This document shows positions 53,461-64,000 of a stretch of DNA of 64,000 nucleotides, piece by piece. Position 1 is the first letter of the stretch. Every line of letters starts with the position of its first letter. This DNA comes from Effrenium voratum. Its lineage: Eukaryota > Sar > Dinophyceae > Suessiales > Symbiodiniaceae. The notes under the pieces were generated by a model. That model had not been told where the DNA came from, searched no databases, and saw only the letters and a program-made list of their open reading frames with translations. The stretch spans positions 28,501 through 92,500 of the forward strand of contig CAUJNA010003813.1 of assembly GCA_963377175.1 (NCBI GenBank), written 5' to 3'. Both the position numbers and the translations under genes were made by a program.

Positions 53461-54324
53461 AGGAGCTCCAGACTTTTGGTTTTGGCGGCGAATTCTTCGC
53501 CAGGCCTATGGTGGCTGAGATGTTTCTACCAGTTCACTGCAGCAAAGCGGTGGAATGCAGTGCATATGGATTGTTTCACAGTCTCACGCTGAAGTGTACC
53601 CCGCCGGTCAAAGCAGCCTTGGTGTTTCGAACTCAGGTTCACCTGGGTTGCTCTGTACAAACGTAGCGTTAAGGATGGTGACTGAGCCACTAGATGTCAA
53701 TCGTAGTCTACTGTTCAATACTTGATCTTGATTTGTGGCCAGGTTGCCAAGTCCAGAGCTGGTGAGGGCAATACACGGCAGAAGAAACCATTGCACAGGG
53801 AACGAAGCACATGTGCTAGTGATCGAAGGCCTGCTCTCAGACCGCTAAAATGATTTCAGCATTCCTTCGGCGACAAGCTTTGCGTCCTGGTTCAGCAGAA
53901 TGCCAGAATGTAACAAGCAACGCCATGTCAGCAAACGTTTTCATAGGTGCCTAGCATATATCATAGATGCCCTTCGCAGGAAATCTGGCCATTGCCATGG
54001 CGAGAGATTGGCAGCAGGATTCAGGGATGCCCGGCGCTCTCAGGCGGGGTGTGCCGTCATGCCTGAAGGGACCCAGCTTTGAGGATGAGGAGATCAAGTG
54101 TGTTAAGTGGCACTCTTTAGGCACACCTGTAAAGAATTCCCTGCTATAGCCTTCCACTGTTGCACTTCATCATTTTCGTTTGTTTTTATATATGATGCTG
54201 TGGTGCTGCAACTTGCCATGGCTAGAGTGCTTGACATTGGCCTTTCGACTGTGCTTCCGCAGTCATCGCTTCAGTTCATGTAGTCCGGTGTTTTTCCTCG
54301 CGCTTCGACTGCGCAAATTTTCGC
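53461..54324. other. Spacer between CFAP58 and the mucin-like gene
   Basis: Possible last CFAP58 exon or 3' UTR at the left edge. A frame at 53900-54082 and one at 53967-54149 (FEDEEIKCVKWHSLGTPVK) could be exons, but nothing supports them. The last 100 bp before 54325 is T-rich. Confidence 0.35.
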
Positions 54325-55311
54325 ATGGCACTCAATTGGGTGTTATTCGGGCTTCTCCTGGCTGCCGTGGAGAGTGTGGATAAGCCAGATGGGTGCTCGG
54401 ATTCGATCTGGACTACCCAATGCCAAGGCAGTGCAACATGTCAATCCCTCGCAAATGCTGGCTTGACGTGCTCCTCAATGGACTCACTCGGCACTTGCAG
54501 TACAACATGTGCCGAGCCTTGCTGCATTACAACCACTAGCACCACCTTCACGGTCACATTCACAAGCACTCTGACGACCATAACAAGCACCCAAACTAGT
54601 ACAGAAACTACAACCTCAATCAGCACCACCTCCCAGACAACCTCAATCACATCAAGTACTAGCGAAACAACCACCACGGCAACGCACACACAGACTCACA
54701 CCACAGCGACCTTGACAGAGACACACACTGAGACCACCACAAACACAGAGCCTACAGAGACAGTCACCATGACAAGCACAGTTACAACAATTACCGAGAC
54801 AGCAACCTCCATAACGGCGACAACGCTGGCACCAACGACAACGCAGGGGCCAGCAGCAGTGATCAAGATGGTCTTGGATGTGACTGTCACGGGAAACTCC
54901 CAGGACTACTTGGTGGACTCCAGAGTGGAGCAAGCATACAAGGACGTGATGGTGGACATCACGGAACTTGATCCCAGTATGATTGACGTGGACTTGGCGG
55001 CCGACCAAGGTGACAACATCACAGTCACCTACGCCATCACGATGCCCTATGAGGACAATGGAGATGGCCTGGTCCCAACGGTTCCCCTTGACAGTGTGGA
55101 AGCCAAGCTTGCAGCAGTCAGTGCAGCTAGCTTCAACGAGATGTTGGATGCGAAGATTACAGCAGCCACTGGCGAAGGCACCTACGGCCAGGAGATCATC
55201 AAGTTAGAGGAAAAGGATCCAACGAACGTGGTCAGTGGAGTCACCAGTGCGTTCTCCTTGGCACGTATTCTGGTGCTCTATGTGGCGCTGCACTGCATCA
55301 ACGTCTCCTGA
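54325..55311 (+). CDS. Secreted or GPI-anchored mucin-like protein, single exon
   Basis: A 328-aa intact frame with ATG at 54325. Residues 1-18 (MALNWVLFGLLLAAVESV) form a signal peptide. Residues 24-72 have eight cysteines (CSDSIWTTQC to EPCC). Residues 73-175 are a Thr/Ser-rich mucin-like stretch (TTTSTTFTVTFTSTLTT, TETHTETTTNTEPTE) expected to be O-glycosylated. Residues 178-300 form a compact domain (MVLDVTVTGNSQDYLVDSRV, ITVTYAITMPYED) that recalls SEA-like or dinoflagellate extracellular repeats. The end (FSLARILVLYVALHCINVS) is hydrophobic, either a membrane segment or a GPI signal. It follows CFAP58 on the same strand after about 0.9 kb. Function unknown; a cell-surface role is inferred. 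Confidence 0.75.
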   Translation: MALNWVLFGLLLAAVESVDKPDGCSDSIWTTQCQGSATCQSLANAGLTCSSMDSLGTCSTTCAEPCCITTTSTTFTVTFTSTLTTITSTQTSTETTTSISTTSQTTSITSSTSETTTTATHTQTHTTATLTETHTETTTNTEPTETVTMTSTVTTITETATSITATTLAPTTTQGPAAVIKMVLDVTVTGNSQDYLVDSRVEQAYKDVMVDITELDPSMIDVDLAADQGDNITVTYAITMPYEDNGDGLVPTVPLDSVEAKLAAVSAASFNEMLDAKITAATGEGTYGQEIIKLEEKDPTNVVSGVTSAFSLARILVLYVALHCINVS

Positions 55312-56560
55312 ATGCTGGGATAATCCGTTAAACGCAGTGTGCGGTGCTACCATGGCACAATGGACATTGCTATGTAACCAAGAGATCCTATGGATCGGAA
55401 TGCCTTAGAGTTTTCGATCCAGATCGCTTTTGGGTCCTAACGGCGCCGCAGAGCTCAATGCTCTTGGCAAGGTTCTTGCGCCCGGACTTTACAGTAAAGT
55501 TCTTGCATGCTATCTCCACTTCAAGAGGTGGTGGCGCATGGGCACTCTCCTCGCCACACGAAGGCTGTCGGGGAGGAGAAGACACGACTCATGGCATGGT
55601 TTGAGAAAAACAAAGACAAAACACATCAAGATTTCTTTGCTGGAACTTCAGCTCATTGCGGCATTTGATGTTGCCCCCCCCCGCCCCGGCACGGGACGGG
55701 CGATCTTCTCTTGACTGCTGCAGGCCGCGGATCCAGGCACACTTGTGCACTGATGTGGGCTGACGAGGCGATTCACGCGATGAAAGGGCACTTCACGGGC
55801 TTTTCGTGCTTGACTCAAGCAGGAGGTGCTTGATTTCATGCGAGTGTTTGGACTGAAGAAGCTTTCGAAAGTCTCGTAGCAGAAGACATTGCGCGCTGCA
55901 AATGGTTATGCGAGCAAGTTGCAATGCGCATTCGAAGCGTCAGATTGGTTGGGGAACGCTTTGGCCAGAGAGAGGTCTCGTTCTTGCCTGCGCCAAGCAA
56001 TTGGATTGCGGTCGTGGCTTACTATCCAGCAGAGGGTTTGGTATCCAGTAGCATCGGTTGTTGAGCACATAAGGATTCTTTAGCCACTTCAACCATCAGC
56101 TGAGCTTCAACATGTATATTTCATTTGCTTCTCATCTTTCACCAGTCTTGCAGAGGCAGCCCGTTGACATCGATGACCTGTTAGCACAGAAGTGGCTCTG
56201 ATTGAAAGGGGCAGCCAAGATCATGGCCGGGGATCCCTTGATGGATGGCCAAGGCCGGTGAGCTTCGGCATTAGCTTCGGCGCTGTGAGCAAGCTGTGTT
56301 CAGCACAATCCTGCGCTAGGTTCAGAAAAGGCTTTGCCGATTCCGGAGAGAGGCCTGACATGAGAGAGAAACGGAGATATCCCGAAAAGGAAAGTTAACT
56401 TTCTGACCTTAAGCATGTGCTGAAGTGCCCGTGCCATTACACAGCTTTCTCTGGATGCTTTCTTGGCACTCCCAAGGCTGCAAGAGCAAGGATGCTCATG
56501 GCTGCTCAGCGGAAAGTGTGCGGTGATGTGACGGGCTGACGGGCAGACGGGCTGCTCTCA
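55312..56560. other. Stretch without a confident gene
   Basis: Only short frames without domain or family look. A run of C/G occurs at 55672-55690. Exons of the next gene may start here, since its 5' end is not defined. Confidence 0.35.
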
Positions 56561-56561
56561 G

Positions 56562-57086
56562 GTGGCTGCTGCAAGCCAAAGAAGAAGTGCCACGGCTCCA
56601 AAGGCGCTTGCCTCCTTGTGCCGTGTGCAGGCTATCAAGCCGCATGCAGGCTACAGCAGCATTCGCAAACCGGTCCTTGCGCTCTGCAAGGCAAGAGCTT
56701 TTGGACACGAGCATGAGACAGGGTCGGAACTTTCCACTGAGGAAACGATGCATAAGGCCTCAGTGACTTTTGCTGCACGGTTGGAGGTGACCAATGCTGC
56801 GGCAGCAAACCAAATCTCGAACAGCCTCAAGGCAGGGACCTTGAGGAAGGCCAGAGAGACACAGAGCTCTTCTGTTGGTCTTTATGATTCTTTCATGTTC
56901 ATTTTTTTCCTTTATCTTTCTGCTAATTTATCTATTTTCAGAATGAGCCTTATCGTATTGTGCAACAGCATGGATATTGAGGCGGCTCTACTGGAAGCAG
57001 AGCGGCTTAACGAGCCCGTCGATGGTGGACTGCTTGGTATGGCGGCAGCACAGGCGCGAGCTCGCAGACAAAGCCGTGAAACCTGA
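56562..57086 (+). CDS. Candidate exons of an unrecognised gene
   Basis: Two parts of this open stretch look coding: HKASVTFAARLEVTNAAAAN with ISNSLKAGTLRKARETQ (about 56750-56870), and MDIEAALLEAERLNEPVDGG with MAAAQARARRQSRET (about 56970-57086). Between them is a hydrophobic, T-rich stretch (FMFIFFLYLSANLSIF) that is more likely an intron. No family recognised. Same strand as the other host genes. Confidence 0.35.
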   Translation: MAAASQRRSATAPKALASLCRVQAIKPHAGYSSIRKPVLALCKARAFGHEHETGSELSTEETMHKASVTFAARLEVTNAAAANQISNSLKAGTLRKARETQSSSVGLYDSFMFIFFLYLSANLSIFRMSLIVLCNSMDIEAALLEAERLNEPVDGGLLGMAAAQARARRQSRET

Positions 57087-57987
57087 AACATAGAAGGCAA
57101 TGGACTCGCCCAGTGGATATTGGTGCGTGGGGAGGTTTGGGAATGACATTCACGCTTGCAATCTTACTATGTCTGCGTCAAGGTTCTGATTTGAATTACT
57201 TTGAAAAACAAGGTTTGAGGTCTTTCATGGCTACAAAAACTGTATATCATTGGTGACAAATGAAAGTTGAAAGTGATATAGAGGAAGTTCTATCATGCTT
57301 TGCCCGTGCACCTTCCCTTTTTGTTTTTGAGTACAGGGGTGGGTGGATTAGGAGTGAGGCTTGGCACACTTTGAAGACCAATACTTCCCGCACGAAATCT
57401 AAAGCCGAAGCCCTGGAGTGCGCATTGCGCACGTTCAGGCTGGACGGCTCGGTCTGAAGGACTTGCTGGGCACACTTTGCGTCGGGGCCCTTGTGGGTTG
57501 ACACGGGCGCGCGGAGTCCGCGCGGAACCTTTGGCACACTTCACGCTTGGCTTTCCACAGGCGTACTCATGGCCTCGGCTGTTTGAATGCGGCGGGCGCG
57601 AGGTCTGGACTGGTGGCCTAACTGCCCTTTTGATTCTCTCCCGTTCGCAGGTGGCAGAGTTGGCTGCAGCTGCTAGCAAGTGTGGCTGTAGCGATGAAAG
57701 GCGCCCCGTCTCATTGCTCTCACCGCAAGCTTTGCCAGGAGGCAGTACTTTCAGATACTTTTGTTGGGGCTTTGGTAGCATTCGCGTGCATTGCTTATGA
57801 GCTGCTTTGCCCGACTTTGCAGGTTCTTCTGCTTTGTGGGCGCATACTGCTGCCAGAAAGCCAACTCCTTCACCTGCCTGAGGGAGAGCTGACGAGCATG
57901 ATTTGCCGCTTGCCACACGTTGTCAACCCCTACACCTTCAGGACGTTGCTTTGGTATCGGCGGCTCTGACCCGAAAGTTAGACTCCG

Positions 57988-58037
57988 AGGCATGGCATGG
58001 CACGGCATGGTATGGCACGGCATGGCATGGCATGCAG
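57988..58037. repeat. GGCATGGCAC pentamer-type repeat
   Basis: A run of GGCAT/GGCAC units (about ten copies) ending in ATGGCATGCAGG. Confidence 0.85.
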
Positions 58038-58448
58038 GTAGACCTCGCTGGTGCTTTCCACGGTCTTTCTTTCGTTACGCCAATCCCTGAGAGAATGTGC
58101 CGCTGGGAAGTTGACAGACGCAACATTACAGTCTTTCCCACATTTCTAGGCTGCAACACTTGCACGGCACCACCACTGCGCCAATTCGTGACGTTGCGGA
58201 GTTCTTCTACTCTCTGGTGAACGTGTGGCAAGCTTGGTGAGACTGACGTTACTTTTGCTTGGTATTTAGTCTTTTTGGCTTGCCAATCAAGGCTTGGCAT
58301 GTCGAACGGTTCTGGCCTTGCACTTTGCGCCAATCTCTCAGCGCAAGATTCGCTAAGGGTCATCGGATAAGAGCAACAGAAAACGCGGACCGCCTTAGTT
58401 GGCAACTTAGGCTGCATCGGTCACCCGAGACGTGATTGTTGCAATCGC

Positions 58449-58627
58449 AGATGTGGTGCTTGGCTCAGAAGTTCTGGTCCGAAATCTATGGAGTTTTTTC
58501 AGAGCCACTCACTCAGCAGCTCTTGGAGCTTCCTGGCAATTCCAAGGTTCGTCCACAGCTGCACATGGCTAGTGCTCAAGACATTGCAAAGGCCCGGCCA
58601 CGCATCAGAAACGCCAGTGCTAGGTAA
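58449..58627 (+). CDS. Candidate exon, unrecognised
   Basis: The frame reads QMWCLAQKFWSEIYGVFSE, PLTQQLLELPGNSKVRPQLH and ASAQDIAKARPRIRNAS. The composition is protein-like and the neighbours on the same strand are exon-like. It could belong to the gene at 59.7-64 kb. Confidence 0.35.
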
Positions 58628-58739
58628 TAGTCCAGACAGTACGTACATTGGGACTATCAAAAAGACATTTTTTCAGCAATGTCTTCGTCCTTCGTTCGGT
58701 CTTATATTTTGAAGCTCTTTTTCGTTGGTCCTTTGGTGG

Positions 58740-59660
58740 AAAGTGTGGTTGGTTGGTTGGTTGGCTGGCTGGCTGCCTGCCTACCTGCCTGCCTGGCATG
58801 CAGCATCACTTTTGCGAGCATCATGGGGGGGGCTGCTGCACCCCCAACCCCCCCCCCCCGGCTGCTTTTTGGTTTTTTCCCCCACCCCAAGCCAACCCTC
58901 AAACCCACCCCAAACCAACCCAAGAATAAAACTAGACAAACCCTTTACTAACCATCACGACTAAACCACCAGTCCTCCCACCCTCAGCTAACCATTTACA
59001 AACCCGAAGCACACCCTGCACAGTGACGGTGCAAAACAAGTGTGTGTTGCTTGCAAATGCACTGATTTATTTGTTTTGTCTTGGTGGGGTGGCGGGGGGC
59101 TGCTCCCAGAAACCCGTCCTAACGACCCTCTGCCACCCTGAACCTACAACTCGCCCGAAACGCACCCTAAACCACCAACACCTGTCCAAAACCCACCGCA
59201 AGCTCACCCTAAAGCAGCCCTAAACTCCCACAGACCCTCACCTGAACCTCCCCTGAACTGCCTAAAGCCGACCCTAAACTTGAGCAAAACACCCACACCA
59301 GCCATCCTGTAATCCCCTTGTCCCAAGGACCCTTAGTCCTTTGGTCCTTTGGTCCCATCTCGTCCCTCTTCTTTTTGTTCCCGTTTTTTTGGGTCCTTCA
59401 GTCCCCTCCAATAAGGCCCTTTCCAATAAGTTCCTTTCCCTTGCTTAGTCATTGAATCATTGCCCTACCTTCGCTCCCTTGGCTTTCGGTGGTATCCTTG
59501 TCCCCTCTCGTGTCCCTTTCGTCCTTTCGTCTTTTCGTCCGCCTCTCTGGCTCTTGCGAAACACCCTGTTCACCTGGCCGCTTAGTGAATATTTTGCTTT
59601 TGATTGCCAACAAAGTGTTTTTCTTGGTTGCTATTTCTTTTTGATTGTTAAATCAGTTTT
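58740..59660. repeat. Low-complexity C/T-rich stretch
   Basis: GGTT/GGCT/GCCT quads (58749-58797), a C run (58850-58858), then ACCC-, CCTAAAC- and AACC-rich words to about 59310, then a TCCTTTGGTCCTTT-type run and CTTTCGTCC words to about 59540. No gene is supported. Confidence 0.7.
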
Positions 59661-59689
59661 TTTCTTTTGATACCCTACCCACGTACAAG

Positions 59690-62600
59690 TGTCTCTGCAT
59701 GCTCAGACTACGGGCGCTGCTGCCGTTGCTTGGGGGCTTCTGCCACAATTGCAGGCGCTGGAGCAACTTGGCGCGTTTGGAGTCAGTCCACTGATATCCG
59801 TCGGTCGGCAGCTTTGTGCATTGTCAGTGTTTGGGGCAGGAAAAAACAATGCTGCCCTTGCTGATGGAGCTGGCGCAGGTGGGATGCAAGATGTCACTAA
59901 TGTTATTGGCTGGAGCTCATGCTTTGTAGGCAGTCCGCTTCCGCCATGCTGACTTCAACGTCCAGGCGCTCCCGGCTTGAATTGCAGAGGTGCGCTGTTG
60001 ACTTGCTGCAGGACTTGGCACACCTTTGCGCAGCCTTTGCAAAGGCAAGTTCCGGGCCTTTATTGCCACGTCTATCAGAGCGAGCATTAGAGTGAGAGCT
60101 TAGCCCCACGCGTTGGATGAGCATGTGGAACCCTCTATCGCACGCCTCTCCACACTGATGAGTGAGCACCGACAGGTGGACACGCTTTCCAGCTGCACAT
60201 CGCTTCCGGTTCTACTAGACAAGGCACACTCTTTTTGAGACTGGCATGGACTATCGGACCCTATGTGCGTTTGCAGGAGGATTCCTCTAATGCAAGTGCT
60301 GCTTTTGGGTTTATCTTGTGCTCCCTCGTTCTCCGCTTTGGGGCTTTTGATCTCTTGCGAATGTTGGCCAGGTTCTGGGCAAGCTTGCCGACTTCTCCGC
60401 GAAGGAGCGGAGTGGCTTCCAGCTGTGCCAGTGAGCTTGCGTAGCTCACTGACTGATCTCGCTGGTTGTAATCTAGGACCTGAGCCTGGTTTTGTGGGCG
60501 GCCACGCGCCCGAAGCCAAGCACACCGAGACGTGTAATGCACTCCCCAGCTTTCCCTGAGTTTCGCCTGAGTTTCTGCCTCTGCTGGGCCTTTTCTCCAG
60601 GACATGGTTACATTGGGGAGAGGTGCGCGGCACAAGCCACCCAGGAGGCTGGGCCAGGGCTGTGGCCTTTTCGCGGCCGCAAAGCGCGAGTCACGACATC
60701 GCAGGTGATGAAGCGAGACCTGTCGAGCTTCTCCACACAGGCCAGTCACTGGGTGATTGCCGGACTGTCGCACTGCCGAGCTGTGAGATATGCCACTGGG
60801 CCTTGAGGACCTCTGCATGACTGCCCAGTGTTTGGCAAAGTTGGGTGCCCGCGGCAAGGCGTGGCGAGCTTGTGAGCTTGCTGTCAAGGGAACATGGCCG
60901 GTGCAAGCCGAAGCTAGAACATCTGCTTGCTAAAAGGCCAACGGCAGCTGCAGCCTTTCGGCTCCAGTCTCCAATTTAACAAAGCCGACGTTCATACTCT
61001 TCTGCCAAAGACCCTTCTCGCGGCTGATTTCTTCGTCCGAAGCACCATGGCAACGAGAACTCTGTCAGCATCTCAGCAAGGAAGAGCTGAGCCCGGAATG
61101 AGAGAGGTCAGGGCACTTTGCTGTGGTTCAACTCACGAAGCAAGCCCGGCTTGCCTTTCCCCGAGTTGCGTGCCGTGCTCGAGGCCTTTGCTCATCACCC
61201 TCGCATTTGTCACCTCCAACGCGCACAGCTTCCTGGATTCAAATGAGGTCACAGAGAACGAGGCAGAGCCATCCAGAGCCATAGAGAGCCATGCGGAGCC
61301 ATGCGGAGCCAATTGCGAGAGAAAGCCAGGTCCAGCAAAGCCTGCTGGATAACATTGACACCAACGGGGGCCGAAAGTGGTCCGAGCTCCATGAGGCACA
61401 GATAGAGTTTGCATTTCTCTTACTGCATTGATTTTCATTTTGCTTTGATTCAACGCTTTTTTGCCAAGGCGCTGTCCCCCACCTTCAACGCATTGCCAAA
61501 GAACTCGCTGCAGCCTTGGGCTTCGAAGCCTTTCACTCGACAAGTGACATGGAAGCAGTTGGATGAGGCAAGGACTGATCGACCACCAGGCTGTTCGCTA
61601 CGTCCTTCACCGCATGTTTGTGCAAAAGTACGGCTGCCTGACTGCGTTTCCGAAGACTCTGGAAGCCAAGCTGTCGAAGGGGTAGACATTCTATGCGGTC
61701 GCCTGAACCAAGGCTGGTACATCAAGGGCTTGGAGCCGAGTGGCGACCACTGGCACGATGAGGCCAAGCCTGAGCTGAAAGTCAAGGACGTAGGAAAACG
61801 CAGATGCAGAAGCCTTGGATTTGAGATAAACACTGGATGAGCTGGGTATCATCTCAGCCGAACATAGACAAATTTGACCTTTCCAGGAGTGGGTGCCGAC
61901 CTTCTTGCAGGACTTGCTTGAGAAGCGCCTTCACCACAAGGCAAAGTCTTGCCACCTGACATGTTTTTTGCCTAGCTTGGGCACTGGCAGGGCTTGGACC
62001 TGGATGGTCTGGTTCACTTGGCCATGGCCCTTGAGGCAAGGGCTCTGTGCCAGAGCCGCACACGGGGCTCTGTGGGGGTTGAAGTTTATTCGGTTTGTGT
62101 GGCTCCCCCAATGCCGGTTCTGAATCCCAGGCGAAGCACATGCCTTGTAAGACCAACAAGGGAAAGGATGAGTTTTGCTGTCGGAAGTGGACGGCGCAGG
62201 AATTGGTGAGCCACGAGGCGCAAAACAGGCTCAAGACGGCCTACCAAATCCACAATCTGCCCTCGAACCTTGGATTGTAAGCTTGGCTGCTTTACTCGCC
62301 CTAGTCTTGATCTCACCTTGTGCTTCACGCCTGGTGTTGGTTCAAGAATCTCAGCTGAGGGACCAGGAGTCGTCTCGTGAAGATGCGGATGACATCGTGC
62401 GCACCTGGTACGTGGGCTTCTTGCTGGCTGGCAACTTCTCTGCGTCGTCGCCGGATGAAGTTCATTCCAAGAAGGCCGTTTTTGCCAGGACACTCGAACC
62501 TTGTGAGTCTTGCTGGCAGAATCCGTAGACACTGGCACACTGCAGGAAGTACTCCGAGCGCAGCTCAGAGAGTGCGTGGTTCTGCTCCGCATGTTGTTGC

Positions 62601-63990
62601 TCACGTTGCCGGGGTGCTGTTGCGAGATAGCATGGTGCACATTCTCAGCACAAATCAATGAGGATTGGCAAGATGCCGACAAGTGGCTGACAGAGCTGGA
62701 GAAAGAGCACTACTCAGGTGGGCTAACATCATTGGGATGCATGACACTGTGAAACTGTTGCAAATGACCCTGGCACACCCCAAAGTCTTAGGGAGTCTGC
62801 ACGCTTCAGAGCGGTAGATGTTCACTATTGGCATGCTCCATCACGTTGCCTGGACAGACCTGAATGAGCATTCGGGAGCCTGCCGTAATTCCTGACCAAA
62901 AGTTGAAATCGAAATCCTTTTGGCGGACCTGACGTTGCAAATTTCGGACATTCGCAGTATGGTCAGCCCTTCGTTTTGAATCCTGACCAGTTTCCCCGAC
63001 CCCGAACTTCAACTCCAACTTCGGGTTGGTGTCCAAGATCGGGGAGCGGCCATTCGGCAGCACCCTGCGAGCCTGGCGCATCAATGTATTTTTCTATTCC
63101 GGCGTGTACCTTATGTGCCTTAGAAGACTTGTGCACGACGCTGCAGTTTGGCTGCGTAAGGTACTTCCGATTTAACGATGGAGAGTGCCGAGCTCTGAAG
63201 AACACGATGCAGGACATGGAAGGTGGTGTCCTAAGTTCCATCGTGAAAGGTAACATGTTTTCCCCCCGGAGAGAATCAAGACACTCTGAATTATGGGAGC
63301 AATTCAAGACCCTTGTTGGCGGCAAAATTATTTTGCCGTCTATGCTGTGGCAGCATCACTTCCTGAGGCAAAAAGGCTGGACGAGTCCGCTTGTCCACCT
63401 TCTACAAGAAGTCCCTGTACAGTCACTGGCGATTTACTGAGAAGGCGGCTTCTCCTGAGATGTCTTCTTGTAAGTCGCATCTCATATTTTCACATTAGTT
63501 GTCCGCATCTTATCTTTGTCTCCTTGAATTGTCTCAACATTTCCTTGATGTTCTCACACTAGTTGTCGTGCCGAGATTTTGGTAATGCTCTTCCTGCTTT
63601 TCTGAGGCTGACTACCTCCGCAAGCTGGGTGCCCTGGACGACTCTGATCCCCAGCAGCCCCAGGTGATCATGGCCAACTACATGATGGTAGGGGGCTCAG
63701 AGCAAGGCCGATCGCCCGATCGAATGTGGAGGCGAGATCGCCTTGCCGAGGCTCGTCCAAATTGCTTGGAAGCCTCTGGCCTGCCTCGTGCTTACAGTCA
63801 ACGGCAAATGTGCTACTGAGGCGGAAGGCTGTTTGCATAAGGATTGGATGAGGATGCTCCATGTGCACAGTACTTCGCTTTCCTCCGCCTCACCGAGGTA
63901 TGCAATTTGCTGCCGCAATGAGTGTGCCTTGGCTGCCTTCAGTTTGCGGCGTGCGGCTTGCCTGCTCTTCTTTGCTTTGCTTCTCCAACG
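59690..63990 (+). CDS. Multi-exon gene of unknown function, open at the right edge
   Basis: Short exon-like frames on the + strand, in order: LLPQLQALEQLGAFGVSPL (59730), ALDEHVEPSIARLSTLMSEH (60106), VMKRDLSSFSTQASHWVIAG (60705), ADVHTLLPKTLLAADFFVRS (60981), HLQRIAKELAAALGFEAFHS (61480), AVRYVLHRMFVQKYGCLTAF (61589), GWYIKGLEPSGDHWHDEAKP (61712), EWVPTFLQDLLEKRLHHKA (61887), GLDLDGLVHLAMALEARAL (61992), WTAQELVSHEAQNRLKTAYQ (62190), DADDIVRTWYVGFLLAGNFS (62386), INEDWQDADKWLTELEKEHY (62655), FNSNFGLVSKIGERPFGSTL (63010), NDGECRALKNTMQDMEGGVL (63177) and DYLRKLGALDDSDPQQPQVI (63610, followed by a GTAGGG donor). The run from ADVHTLLPK to LKTAYQ reads as one all-helical protein of the kind widespread in alveolate genomes. 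I recognise the pattern but no function. Exon borders are approximate. Confidence 0.5.
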
Positions 63991-64000
63991 CCGACTTCTG

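Noticed and set aside
58850..59310. Degenerate telomeric repeat
   Set aside because: CCTAAAC words are irregularly spaced in an ACCC-rich low-complexity stretch.

Overview
The window looks like nuclear DNA of a dinoflagellate. Three things point there. (1) A many-exon CFAP58 (axonemal coiled-coil) gene and other multi-exon genes all lie on the + strand, as in dinoflagellate unidirectional gene blocks, and many inferred introns have GC rather than GT donors. (2) Two copies of TTTGGCTCAAG, the 3' end of the dinoflagellate spliced leader, sit inside a duplicated block. (3) The mobile elements are of dinoflagellate type: a very long LINE carrying a cytosine methyltransferase, and tyrosine-recombinase elements with Gag-like ORFs.

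Roughly the first 37 kb is the wreck of an integrated Polinton-like virus (PLV), cut apart by later insertions. PLV-type genes, in window order: SF3 primase-helicase (100-1454, +), retroviral-type integrase (2677-3561, -), tail-fibre protein ending in an S74 intramolecular chaperone (3690-7317, -), major capsid protein (15206-16305, -), a structural-type gene split in two (16333-16596 and 21094-22103, -), minor capsid/penton (32666-33350, now +), A32-type packaging ATPase (34390-35187, -), a CxHG zinc-repeat VSR-like endonuclease (35340-36097, +), and a truncated D12-type adenine methyltransferase (36115-36282, -). Most carry frameshifts, so this is an endogenised, decaying virus.

Elements inside the PLV: a Gag plus tyrosine-recombinase element (about 9.1-13.1 kb, -) with a 490-bp hairpin MITE at its end; a retroelement RNase H tail (13174-13755, +) followed by a 272-bp duplication with spliced-leader relics; a 4.5-kb foldback element (about 16.6-21.1 kb) that splits one PLV gene; and an 11-kb LINE (about 22.3-32.56 kb). 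The 3' end of the LINE lies inverted at 33.5-34.4 kb. Inverting 32.56-34.39 kb would rejoin the LINE and also return the penton gene to the strand and order expected of a PLV (ATPase, penton, capsid). Three tRNA-like sequences lie at PLV gene edges. GATC-rich arrays lie beside the capsid gene and beside the methyltransferase remnant.

37-43.5 kb holds degenerate mobile-element ORFs (a polymerase-like fragment, a zinc-knuckle fragment, a second methyltransferase-like PPC fragment), a small MITE and microsatellites. 43.57-53.5 kb is CFAP58. 54.3-55.3 kb is a single-exon secreted mucin-like gene. 56.5-64 kb has exons of at least one unrecognised multi-exon gene that runs off the right edge.
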